From: Spirochaetales bacterium
Lineage (GTDB): Bacteria; Spirochaetota; Spirochaetia; DSM-27196; SKKC01
DNA: 14,504 nucleotides
Direction: 5' to 3'
Assembly (NCBI GenBank): GCA_007126865.1
Contig: SLAN01000065.1
Location: 1-14,504 of the forward strand
Shown here: piece after piece, positions 6,284-14,504 of the stretch
How positions within the stretch are numbered: the stretch's first letter is position 1
Layout of the letters: every line of letters begins with the position of its first letter
Position numbers and translations under genes: made by a program
The notes under the pieces: generated by a model
What the model saw: the letters and a program-made list of their open reading frames with translations, nothing else
Databases searched by the model: none
Told to the model about the DNA's origin: nothing

Positions 6284-8719
6284 CTATTCGGCCTCGTCTT
6301 TAGCCACCCTGTCGGCTGCGACTACGAAATCAGGGCGCTCGATATTCACGATCCGCACCCCCGTCGCCTGTCTCCCGTATACGGGAACGGTATCGAGTCG
6401 AAGCTTGATCGTATTCCCCTGGCTCGTAATCACCATTACGTCATCGTCCGGCTCGCCGCCGATCACACCGACAATCTCTCCACTCTTCTCCGATACGGTT
6501 AAAACCTTCTGACCCCGAGTCCCACGTCCGTGGGGAGAAAACTGGTCGAAATCGACGCGTTTTCCGTAGCCGAACTCCGTTACCACCACCAGTTGCCGGC
6601 CCTCACTCACGGTGACCGCACCTGCGAGCTCGTCGTCATTCTGCAGGCGCACTCCTTGCACCCCTCGCGTCGCCCGCCCCATCGCACGCACCTCATCCTC
6701 ATTGAATCGCAGTGCGTATCCTCGGCGGGTTGTCAGTATAAGGTGGCCCGATCCGGTCGTCAGCATCGCCTGCACCAGCTTGTCACCCTCGTCCAGTCGG
6801 ATGGCGACGATGCCACGGGTACGTGCGTTGGCGAAATCACTTGTACGAACCTTCTTCACCACCCCACGGGAGGTCGCCATGAAAACGAAGCTCTCATCGT
6901 CGAACTCCTTGAGGCTTACGACCGTCGCAATCTCCTCGTTAGCCGAAATAGCAATCAGCCCCTTAATGTGAGTCCCTCGCGAAGCCCGCGTTGCCTCCGG
7001 AATCTCGTGGACCTTCATCCAGTACGCCTTACCTTCGCTTGTAACGAACATGATGTAATCGTGAGTGCTCGCAATAAACAGGTGCTTGATGAAGTCGTCG
7101 GTCCGAAGCCTGGTCGACATCGAACCCTTTCCTCCACGTCCCTGGAGTCGATACGCGCTGACCGGCACACGCTTGATATAGCCGTCGTTGCTCATGACAA
7201 CGACCATGTCTTCCTTCTGGATCAGGTCCTCGATATTGATTTGCTCGATTTCGTCCGGAACAATATCGGTTCGCCTTTCATCACCGTGTTTCTCGGCAAT
7301 CTCCACCGTCTCGCTTCGCACAACACCGAGGATCTTCTCCTCGCTCGCAAGCAGCTCCTTGAGATACGCAATCAGAGCGCGCACTTCCTCGAGCTCTTCG
7401 ACGATCTTCCGCGTCTCCAGGCTGGTCAGTTTCTGCAGCCGCATGTCGAGAATCGCCTGTGCCTGTGCTTCGGAGAGCTCGAAGCTCTCCATGAGTCCGC
7501 TTCGCGCGACCTCGACATTCTCGCTCTCGCGAATGAGTCGAATGACTTCGTCGATATTATCGAGTGCGATCTTCAAGCCGATGAGGATGTGTTCGCGCTC
7601 CTCGGCTTTCCGCAGATCGTACCTGGTGCGGCGAATGACCACATCCTTGCGATGGTCGATGAAGCACTGAATCAGCTCCTTGAGATTGAGCAGCTTCGGT
7701 TTTCCGTCGACAAGCGCCAGGGAGTTCACGTTGAAGTTCGTCTGTAGCTGCGTATTCTGAAAGAGATGGTTGAGCACAATCTTCGGGCTCGCTCCCTTCT
7801 TGAGCTCAATCACCACCCGCATCCCGTTGCGGTCGCTCTCATCGCGCAGATCCGAGATGCCCTCGATCTTCCTGTCCTGGACGAGCTCGGCGATGCGCAT
7901 GACCATCGAAGCCTTGTTCACCATGTAGGGGATCTCGTGAACGATGATCACGTCCTTGCCGGTTTTCGTCGTCTCGATGGTGAACCGAGCCCGCACCGGA
8001 ATACGCCCCTTACCTGTGCGGAAGGCATCACGGATTCCTCGCCGACCATAGATAATGCCACCGGTCGGAAAGTCCGGCCCCTGAATGTACTGCATGAGCT
8101 CGTCGACATCCGCCTGCGGATTATCGATAAGGTGACAGATCGCATCTCCGATCTCCCGCAGGTTGTGCGGCGCCATGTTCGTAGCCATTCCGACGGCGAT
8201 ACCGTTGGCTCCGTTGGCCAGCAGATACGGAAAGGCGGCCGGAAGCACCACCGGCTCCTGCAGCGAGTCGTCGTAGTTCGTGGTGAAGTCGACGGTCTCT
8301 TTCTTGATGTCCCGGGTCATTTCCTCGGCGATCTGGTCGAGTTTCGCCTCGGTATAGCGCATTGCAGCGGGTGAGTCACCGTCGACCGAGCCGAAGTTCC
8401 CCTGTCCGCGAATAATCGGGTAGCGCATGCTGAATGTCTGCGCCATTCGGACAAGCGCGTCGTACACCGACTGATCGCCGTGCGGATGGTATTTACCGAG
8501 AACGTCACCAACAATACGCGCACATTTACGACTCGGGCGATCGTACCGAAGCCCCATCTCATCCATGGAATAAAGCACACGCCGATGAACCGGCTTGAGC
8601 CCGTCGCGCACGTCCGGCAACGCCCGCGAGACGATTACGCTGAGCGCATAGTTGAGAAAACTATCTTTTACCTCGTCCTCTATAGCTACAGGTATAACGT
8701 TTCCGCGGTTGTCCGCCAT
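6284..8719 (-). CDS. gyrA: DNA gyrase subunit A
   Basis: The 811-aa subunit cleaves and rejoins DNA in the A2B2 gyrase, which introduces negative supercoils ahead of forks and transcription. The breakage-reunion domain begins with the family N-terminus and keeps Escherichia coli numbering. The catalytic tyrosine is Y122 in AAMRYTE and the quinolone region is [10 protein letters not shown] at 78-87. The C-terminal beta-pinwheel carries a GyrA box, QGRGGKG, at 526-532; this separates it from ParC. Repeated pinwheel blades run to the end. Position 83 is glutamine where E. coli has serine, while D87 is kept. AAAGGAG (8730-8736) lies 10 nt before the ATG. The gene follows gyrB by 44 nt and precedes yigZ by 5 nt, so the three form one operon. 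Confidence 0.99.
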   Translation of the reverse strand: MADNRGNVIPVAIEDEVKDSFLNYALSVIVSRALPDVRDGLKPVHRRVLYSMDEMGLRYDRPSRKCARIVGDVLGKYHPHGDQSVYDALVRMAQTFSMRYPIIRGQGNFGSVDGDSPAAMRYTEAKLDQIAEEMTRDIKKETVDFTTNYDDSLQEPVVLPAAFPYLLANGANGIAVGMATNMAPHNLREIGDAICHLIDNPQADVDELMQYIQGPDFPTGGIIYGRRGIRDAFRTGKGRIPVRARFTIETTKTGKDVIIVHEIPYMVNKASMVMRIAELVQDRKIEGISDLRDESDRNGMRVVIELKKGASPKIVLNHLFQNTQLQTNFNVNSLALVDGKPKLLNLKELIQCFIDHRKDVVIRRTRYDLRKAEEREHILIGLKIALDNIDEVIRLIRESENVEVARSGLMESFELSEAQAQAILDMRLQKLTSLETRKIVEELEEVRALIAYLKELLASEEKILGVVRSETVEIAEKHGDERRTDIVPDEIEQINIEDLIQKEDMVVVMSNDGYIKRVPVSAYRLQGRGGKGSMSTRLRTDDFIKHLFIASTHDYIMFVTSEGKAYWMKVHEIPEATRASRGTHIKGLIAISANEEIATVVSLKEFDDESFVFMATSRGVVKKVRTSDFANARTRGIVAIRLDEGDKLVQAMLTTGSGHLILTTRRGYALRFNEDEVRAMGRATRGVQGVRLQNDDELAGAVTVSEGRQLVVVTEFGYGKRVDFDQFSPHGRGTRGQKVLTVSEKSGEIVGVIGGEPDDDVMVITSQGNTIKLRLDTVPVYGRQATGVRIVNIERPDFVVAADRVAKDEAE

Positions 8720-8763
8720 GGTAGAGTATCTCCTTTGGGGTGTGTGTACGCCGGAGTCCCGGT

Positions 8764-10683
<1,920 letters not shown>

Positions 10684-10714
10684 TTACTCAATGTACGGAT
10701 TTCGCGACAGTGCC

Positions 10715-10743
10715 ATTATAGAAACTTTCCGCTTCGTGGTAAA
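10715..10743 (-). promoter_or_regulatory. sigma70-type promoter of gyrB-gyrA-yigZ
   Basis: On the minus strand, TTTACC (10738-10743), a 17-bp spacer and a perfect TATAAT (10715-10720) lie upstream of gyrB. Initiation near 10708 would leave a leader of about 27 nt. Gyrase promoters are often supercoiling-sensitive, but nothing here shows that directly. Confidence 0.75.
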
Positions 10744-10784
10744 GCTACCCCCGACTCACACGTGCATGCAGACCTCGGTGCGAC

Positions 10785-10813
10785 TTGAATGAGCAGCGCC
10801 TATCAAATACACT
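10785..10813 (+). promoter_or_regulatory. sigma70-type promoter of dnaA
   Basis: TTGAAT (10785-10790), a 17-bp spacer and TACACT (10808-10813) precede dnaA by about 27 nt. The start would be near 10820. I found no good DnaA box over this promoter, so DnaA autoregulation is not visible here. Confidence 0.65.
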
Positions 10814-10840
10814 CCTCTCTCGGTCATGGAGTAGGTAGCT

Positions 10841-12208
10841 ATGGAAGGTGACACGCTCGGCTATTCACTGTTCTGGGATGAAGCAATCAATCAGCTTCGG
10901 TCGGAAATCTCGGAGCAGGAGTTCTCTATGTGGTTCTCCGGAATGAGCTATGTCGGCTGTAACGAGGAGGCCATTACCGTTTCCGTACCGAGCTACTTCT
11001 ACCGGGACCAGGTGAAGCAGCGCTACCTCACCCGAATCGAAGAGAAGTTACAGGAGCTCTCCGGCCGGAACTTCTCACTCGACTTCGAGATCCGACCTGC
11101 CAGGCAAAGCGAAAAACCGGTTCCCACACAGCCGACCACTCAACCGAAACAGAATGCGAAACGGGGAAAGCCCCACCCCGAGCTGCGACCCGAGTATACT
11201 TTTGAAAATTTCGTTATTGGAGAAAATAATAGTTTTGCGGCTAATGCAGCCATGGCGATCGCGAGAAATCCCGGAACCGGTTACAATCCGTGCCTCGTCT
11301 ACGGCGGTGTCGGACTTGGAAAAACACATCTGGTCCAGAGTATCGGCAACTCGGTACATCACGAGTTTCGTGACCTGAAGGTCGTCTACGTTACCGCGGA
11401 AAACTTCACGAACGAGTTCATTCGAAGTATCCGCGAGAAGAAGATGCACCAGTTCAAGAACAAGTATCGTTACGCCGACGTGTTGCTCATCGACGATATC
11501 CACTTTCTGCAGAAGAAGACCGAAACCCAGGAAGAGCTCTTCCATACATTCAATGCGCTCTACGACGCGAACAAACAGATGGTATTCACCTGCGACAGAC
11601 CGGTGAGCGAACTGCGCGAGCTTGCCGACCGGCTCCGCAGTCGCTTCGAGCGCGGACTGAACGTCGATCTGCAACCGCCGAGCTACGAAACGCGATTTGC
11701 CATTCTGAAGAAGAAGATGGAGGCCGCCGGCGTTCAAATTCCCGAAGAGGTAATCAGTCTTATCTCGGCAAATGTCACGACGAACGTTCGCGACCTCGAA
11801 AGCGCGTTGACAAAGCTTATAGCCTATGCCGAGCTCGTCAACAAGAACATCACCCTGGATATAGCAAAGCAGCAGCTCAAGGACGTGTTCTCCAATCCGA
11901 AGCAGAGCAATATCAGCATCGATCTGATTCAACGACAGGTGGCAGAGTACTTTGGACTGTCAACGAACGATTTGAAGGGAAAGAAGCGCACACAGGTCAT
12001 AACGTTTCCCCGCCAGCTGGCGATGTACATAACTCGCGAAATCACCGAGTACTCAACCACGGAAGTCGGCCTCGAGTTCGGCGGGCGGGACCACACAACG
12101 GTAATGCATGCCTGTCAACGTATCGAGAGCAGAATGCGTACGGATGCAACTCTCGAACCGACCATTCAGAACATAATCCGAACCATCAAAGAGAAGTCTG
12201 CACGGTAG
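10841..12208 (+). CDS. dnaA: chromosomal replication initiator DnaA
   Basis: This 455-aa AAA+ protein binds DnaA boxes and melts oriC. Domain I spans about 1-85 (WDEAINQLRSEISEQEFSMWF at the start) and a Gln/Pro-rich linker lies at about 86-113. The AAA+ core has Walker A GGVGLGKT (155-162), Walker B LLIDDIHFL (215-223) and the arginine-finger region LADRLRSRFERG (261-272). The C-terminal helix-turn-helix carries the DnaA signature GGRDHTTVMHACQRI (414-428), which reads TTATNCACA sites. Length is normal. GGAG (10828-10831) lies 9 nt before the ATG. Its TAG stop codon (12206-12208) directly abuts the 130-bp repeat copy 2, and no T-run terminator follows. Confidence 0.99.
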   Translation: MEGDTLGYSLFWDEAINQLRSEISEQEFSMWFSGMSYVGCNEEAITVSVPSYFYRDQVKQRYLTRIEEKLQELSGRNFSLDFEIRPARQSEKPVPTQPTTQPKQNAKRGKPHPELRPEYTFENFVIGENNSFAANAAMAIARNPGTGYNPCLVYGGVGLGKTHLVQSIGNSVHHEFRDLKVVYVTAENFTNEFIRSIREKKMHQFKNKYRYADVLLIDDIHFLQKKTETQEELFHTFNALYDANKQMVFTCDRPVSELRELADRLRSRFERGLNVDLQPPSYETRFAILKKKMEAAGVQIPEEVISLISANVTTNVRDLESALTKLIAYAELVNKNITLDIAKQQLKDVFSNPKQSNISIDLIQRQVAEYFGLSTNDLKGKKRTQVITFPRQLAMYITREITEYSTTEVGLEFGGRDHTTVMHACQRIESRMRTDATLEPTIQNIIRTIKEKSAR

Positions 12209-12338
12209 GAGCTTGTCGGACTTCACTTCGGAATTGAATACTGGGCGCATACCCTTGCGCGAACATGCATTTTTAAGGGCGGGAGTATGCAATAGGTCGT
12301 GCCAATATTCAATTCTGCCCACCTGTCCGACAAGCTCC
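12209..12338. repeat. 130-bp imperfect palindromic element, copy 2
   Basis: The outer arms AGGAGCTTGTCGGAC (12207-12221) and GTCCGACAAGCTCCT (12325-12339) are perfect 15-bp inverted repeats. A 9-nt mismatched patch follows. Inner arms GAATTGAATA and its near complement, then GCATAC (12247-12252)/GTATGC (12285-12290) and CCCTT/AAGGG, extend the hairpin towards a short central loop. As RNA this would be a very long stem. Asymmetric positions (TTCACTTCGG on the left, CTGCCCACC on the right) let it be oriented the same way as copy 1. The element begins at the last bases of the dnaA stop codon. Confidence 0.85.
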
Positions 12339-12339
12339 T

Positions 12340-12350
12340 GGCTTGTCGGA
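12340..12350 (+). repeat. truncated extra arm of the 130-bp element
   Basis: GGCTTGTCGGA directly follows copy 2 and repeats 10 of 11 bases of its left arm start. Similarity then ends. It could be the stub of a second element inserted side by side or a duplicated end. Confidence 0.45.
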
Positions 12351-12400
12351 AAAACTCCGGGATACCACATACGCCGGACGTGAATCGATTGGGCATATCG

Positions 12401-12409
12401 TGTGAATAA
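12401..12409 (-). promoter_or_regulatory. DnaA box
   Basis: TGTGAATAA on the plus strand reads TTATTCACA on the minus strand, a full match to TTATNCACA. It faces the opposite way to the box at 12524. Confidence 0.65.
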
Positions 12410-12523
12410 TCGGCTTCCGCCGGCCCGAAGAATCGAGTGTCAGTGGACAGTGTGGAACACCTCTGCATATTACGCCGTAGTTGTTCATGACGCAGGCATC
12501 GACTGTCACAGGAATTACGGCGG

Positions 12524-12532
12524 TTATCCACA
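12524..12532 (+). promoter_or_regulatory. DnaA box, perfect consensus
   Basis: TTATCCACA is the strongest DnaA-box sequence known. It lies 12 bp before the CTACTA/AT-rich tract where unwinding is expected. Confidence 0.8.
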
Positions 12533-12540
12533 CTATACAT

Positions 12541-12580
12541 GCGCCTACTATCAATACTTCTCTTTTATCTATTTATAAAG
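12541..12580. other. possible DNA unwinding element with DnaA-trio-like start
   Basis: After the box at 12524-12532 comes GCGCC (12541-12545), then CTA CTA TCA ATA CTT and a T/A-rich run to 12580. Read 3' to 5' the complementary strand is GAT GAT AGT TAT GAA. The DnaA-trio element of Bacillus has the order box, GC-rich patch, then 3'-GAT-5' repeats. Only the first two triplets fit perfectly. The last bases overlap the flavoprotein stop codon. Confidence 0.45.
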
Positions 12581-13693
12581 GGATGAAGAAGATATCAGGC
12601 AAGCCAACGGTCCGAACGGTAATGCTCTATACAGACCCCTCCATCCCTTTCCGATTACCCATCGACTGATGCGTGATGCACTACCGAAAGAATCGGTTAA
12701 CAGTGTCTGCCGTTTCTCATCTGCGCACCCACCGCCGGCGATCGAATCCACCACAAGCGAAATGTCCGAGCACAGATGATCGAAGTCGACGGTCGACATG
12801 GCGGGGACCCGATAGGCAGCATCACCGACGATAAACGCTCTTCCTACTCTCAGAGAATCGGCACGAGCCGACTGTACTCTTACGAGATCGGCACCATCGA
12901 GTCCGGCTTCTTTACCGAACCACCCGGTTCTGAAACGAACTTCCTGGTCCAGGGTATCGGTTTCCGAGCCAAGACGTTTCGCATATCGTGCCGACATTCT
13001 CTGCTCAGGTATACCGATTCGGTCGTTGATCTGTACGAACCACTGTGCCAGATCATTGCCCACGGGAAGGAGGATCGCCGTGCCGTTTCGGTGGGTGTAG
13101 ATTTCGCATTCGGATTCTCCGGGTGTTGCAAACGAACTGGAGACGAGAAACGCCTCATGGTACCGCTTTGTACGAAACGGAACCGATAGCGCCGAACGCA
13201 GCCTGCTCGCCGCGCCGTCGGCCACTATTACATAGCGTGCGGTAATCTGATCGTACCGGGCACCTCTGATTCTCAGTAATCCATCGGCCGGAGAAATAGC
13301 GATTACCTCCGTTCGAAGCATAGGCTCCACCGAGCGATTCCTGAGTACCGCGTGGACGAGTGCACGGCAGTACCGTGTGCTCTCGAAGCTGTAGAATGGT
13401 GTCAGTAGTTTCGTTCCGAAATCGAGTTTTCGGGTCAGGCGATCGTTGCGATAGAACGAGACCGACGAGATACGTCTTGCATATCCCGTTAACGCGTCGT
13501 TGAGTTCGAGATCGAGGGCAATAACGATCTGCCGCGCCGGATCATGCACGATTCGAGCACTTCTTTCGCCGGTGTTACAGAGTCGATCTCCTCGCTCGAC
13601 GACGATAACGCGTGCGCCACGATCGGCACATAGTAGTGCCGTGAGTAATCCGGCCGGTCCACCTCCGACGACTGCGACATCACATCTATACAC
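12569..13693 (-). CDS. FAD-dependent oxidoreductase (PHBH/UbiH-like fold)
   Basis: The 374-aa flavoprotein has the dinucleotide-binding fold at its N-terminus: VAVVGGGPAG (6-15) followed by acidic E34 at the end of the second strand. It has the DG motif ARYVIVADGAASRLR (152-166) and the second FAD motif GRAFIVGDAAYRVPAMS (284-300). This order belongs to the group that includes aromatic hydroxylases, UbiH and geranylgeranyl reductases. The usual GDAAH-x-P-x-GGQG stretch is altered: Y replaces H, and the glycine-rich part is missing. Substrate and reaction are unknown. The start is GTG (13691-13693) with no clear ribosome site. The gene lies between dnaA and dnaN, convergent with dnaA. Its last codons form part of the AT-rich oriC segment. 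Confidence 0.8.
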   Translation of the reverse strand: MYRCDVAVVGGGPAGLLTALLCADRGARVIVVERGDRLCNTGERSARIVHDPARQIVIALDLELNDALTGYARRISSVSFYRNDRLTRKLDFGTKLLTPFYSFESTRYCRALVHAVLRNRSVEPMLRTEVIAISPADGLLRIRGARYDQITARYVIVADGAASRLRSALSVPFRTKRYHEAFLVSSSFATPGESECEIYTHRNGTAILLPVGNDLAQWFVQINDRIGIPEQRMSARYAKRLGSETDTLDQEVRFRTGWFGKEAGLDGADLVRVQSARADSLRVGRAFIVGDAAYRVPAMSTVDFDHLCSDISLVVDSIAGGGCADEKRQTLLTDSFGSASRISRWVIGKGWRGLYRALPFGPLACLISSSSLYK

Positions 13694-13738
13694 AGCAATG
13701 GTAGAATACTAATGCAGCTCGAGATTGGGGAGTCGCGC

Positions 13739-13767
13739 TTGCGAAAAAGCGATGCCCGCGGTATTTT
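13739..13767 (+). promoter_or_regulatory. sigma70-type promoter of dnaN
   Basis: TTGCGA (13739-13744), a 17-bp spacer and TATTTT (13762-13767) place initiation near 13774, about 22 nt before the dnaN ATG. A small hairpin CGCTT-gcgaaa-AAGCG (13736-13751) covers the -35 region. dnaN therefore seems able to be expressed apart from dnaA, as it must be with a gene between them. Confidence 0.6.
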
Positions 13768-13795
13768 GGCGCATCACCGGAAGGAGCCGACTAGT

Positions 13796-14504
13796 ATGAT
13801 GAAGTTTACATGCGAGCGTGATGTGCTCATCAAGGAGATATCGGTCGCTCAAGAGATCATCTCGTCACGTAACGTTCTCAGCATTCTCAGCAACGTAATG
13901 CTTGAGGCTGCCGAGAATACTCTGCGAATCAGAGCAACCGACCTGAAAGTCGGCTTCGAAACCCGTATACCGGTCGAAGTAGCGCAGGAAGGCTCGAGTA
14001 CCGTCTTCTGCGACAAGCTCCTCGGGATCCTGCGCTCACTTCCCGAGGGTGAAGTCGAGTTTGAAACGAGCGAAAACGACGTATTCAGTATACGTCCGGT
14101 ATTTCGCAAGATCGATTTCCAGCTCAAGAGTATCTCCAGCGAGAAGTTTCCGGAGATTCAGCAGGCTCAGAGCGATTCGTTCTTCGAGTTTCCGCAGGCT
14201 GCGATTATCGAAATGATTCGCCAGACAGCCTTCGCGGTCAGCGATGACGAGACCCGCTACTTCATGAACGGGGTCTACATGGAGAATGTCGACGGCCACC
14301 TTGTTATGGTAGCAACCGACGGCCGCCGGCTCAGCTATATTCGCAGCGAAGACGAAAGCGAGCTTCCCGACTTCCCCGGCGTAATCGTACCTCCGAAAGT
14401 ACTGGGACTCGTACGGAAACTCGCCAGCGGTGAAGGAACGGTCCGGATCTCGATCACGCCGAAGGCGGTGTTTTTCCACTTCGATAATCAGAAGCTCAGC
14501 TCGA
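13796..14504 (+). CDS. dnaN: DNA polymerase III beta clamp, 5' part
   Basis: The open frame starts at ATG 13796 and runs off the window after 236 codons, against about 370 for a full clamp. It begins MMKFTCERDVLIKEISVAQE. It contains the domain I pattern SSRNVLSILSNVMLEA with RATDLKVGFET, and the clamp hallmarks FPEIQ (about 119-123) and LVMVATDGRRLSY. The last is the conserved ATDGRRL loop of the second domain. The protein forms the ring that tethers the polymerase to DNA. AAGGAG (13781-13786) lies 9 nt before ATG 13796 and 12 nt before the second ATG at 13799, which favours the first. The third domain lies beyond the edge. Confidence 0.97.
   Translation, partial: MMKFTCERDVLIKEISVAQEIISSRNVLSILSNVMLEAAENTLRIRATDLKVGFETRIPVEVAQEGSSTVFCDKLLGILRSLPEGEVEFETSENDVFSIRPVFRKIDFQLKSISSEKFPEIQQAQSDSFFEFPQAAIIEMIRQTAFAVSDDETRYFMNGVYMENVDGHLVMVATDGRRLSYIRSEDESELPDFPGVIVPPKVLGLVRKLASGEGTVRISITPKAVFFHFDNQKLSS

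Larger units (their letters stand above)
12340..12580. other. oriC: candidate replication origin oriC
   Basis: This non-coding interval between dnaA and the flavoprotein gene holds two DnaA boxes that match TTATNCACA (12401-12409 and 12524-12532). A 7/9 near match, TGTGGAACA, lies at 12451-12459. An AT-rich, A/T-run segment starts at about 12546 and runs into the tail of the flavoprotein gene. Location beside dnaA, with gyrase, par genes and parS nearby, fits. Borrelia also has its origin between dnaA and dnaN. Only two full boxes is a small number, so weaker boxes may exist that I missed. Confidence 0.7.

Noticed and set aside
6530..7747. 405-aa open frame on the plus strand inside gyrA
   Set aside because: It is antisense to highly conserved gyrA codons, has no domain I recognise and no promoter or ribosome site. 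It is a product of codon bias on the opposite strand.
10758..10764. CACGTG core upstream of dnaA as a second parS
   Set aside because: Only the central hexamer matches; the TGTTT and AAACA arms are missing.
11075..11932. 285-aa open frame antisense to dnaA
   Set aside because: dnaA covers this stretch with every family motif intact; the antisense product resembles nothing.
14011..14022. CGACAAGCTCCT in dnaN, identical to part of the repeat arm
   Set aside because: It encodes the normal clamp residues C-D-K-L-L with favoured codons; similar GACAAGCTC strings occur in parA. Codon use explains it.

Overview
The window is the replication-origin neighbourhood of a bacterial chromosome. It most likely comes from a free-living spirochaete. 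It carries dnaA, the start of dnaN, gyrB-gyrA divergent from dnaA, and a parA-parB pair nearby. That arrangement (par genes, gyrA, gyrB, then dnaA and dnaN on the other strand, with the origin between dnaA and dnaN) is the one I recall for Borrelia. A membrane-anchored LysM protein and mid-range GC (mid-50s percent by eye) fit a Spirochaetales genome outside the AT-rich host-associated genera. The lineage is inferred from gene order and protein style, not from a search.

Layout from left to right. tRNA-Ser(UGA) has a strong promoter and is on the minus strand, followed by a LysM membrane protein (minus). An alkyladenine DNA glycosylase (plus) overlaps the tail of parB. Then comes a minus-strand cluster: EamA/DMT permease, parA, parB. 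Adenosine deaminase (plus) follows, with a clear promoter. Next is a 130-bp imperfect palindrome, then a minus-strand operon gyrB-gyrA-yigZ in which a perfect 16-bp parS site forms the first codons of yigZ. gyrB and dnaA are divergent, and each has a recognisable sigma70-type promoter. dnaA (plus) ends exactly where a second copy of the 130-bp palindrome begins. A candidate oriC follows, with two DnaA boxes and an AT-rich tract. A flavoprotein gene (minus) then separates dnaA from dnaN, and dnaN (plus) runs off the right edge.

How the parts work together. DnaA would open the origin in the 12.34-12.58 kb interval and DnaN would load the polymerase. Gyrase relieves the supercoils, and ParB loads on the parS site about 6 kb from oriC so that ParA can segregate the new origins. 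The other genes (glycosylase, adenosine deaminase, YigZ, permease, flavoprotein) are housekeeping or accessory genes lodged in this region.

The least explained feature is the repeat family. Two 130-bp elements align without gaps (about 90/130 identical by hand count). Both lie between convergent genes and both touch a TAG stop codon. Extra arm fragments lie next to copy 2 and inside the yigZ N-terminal coding region beside parS.
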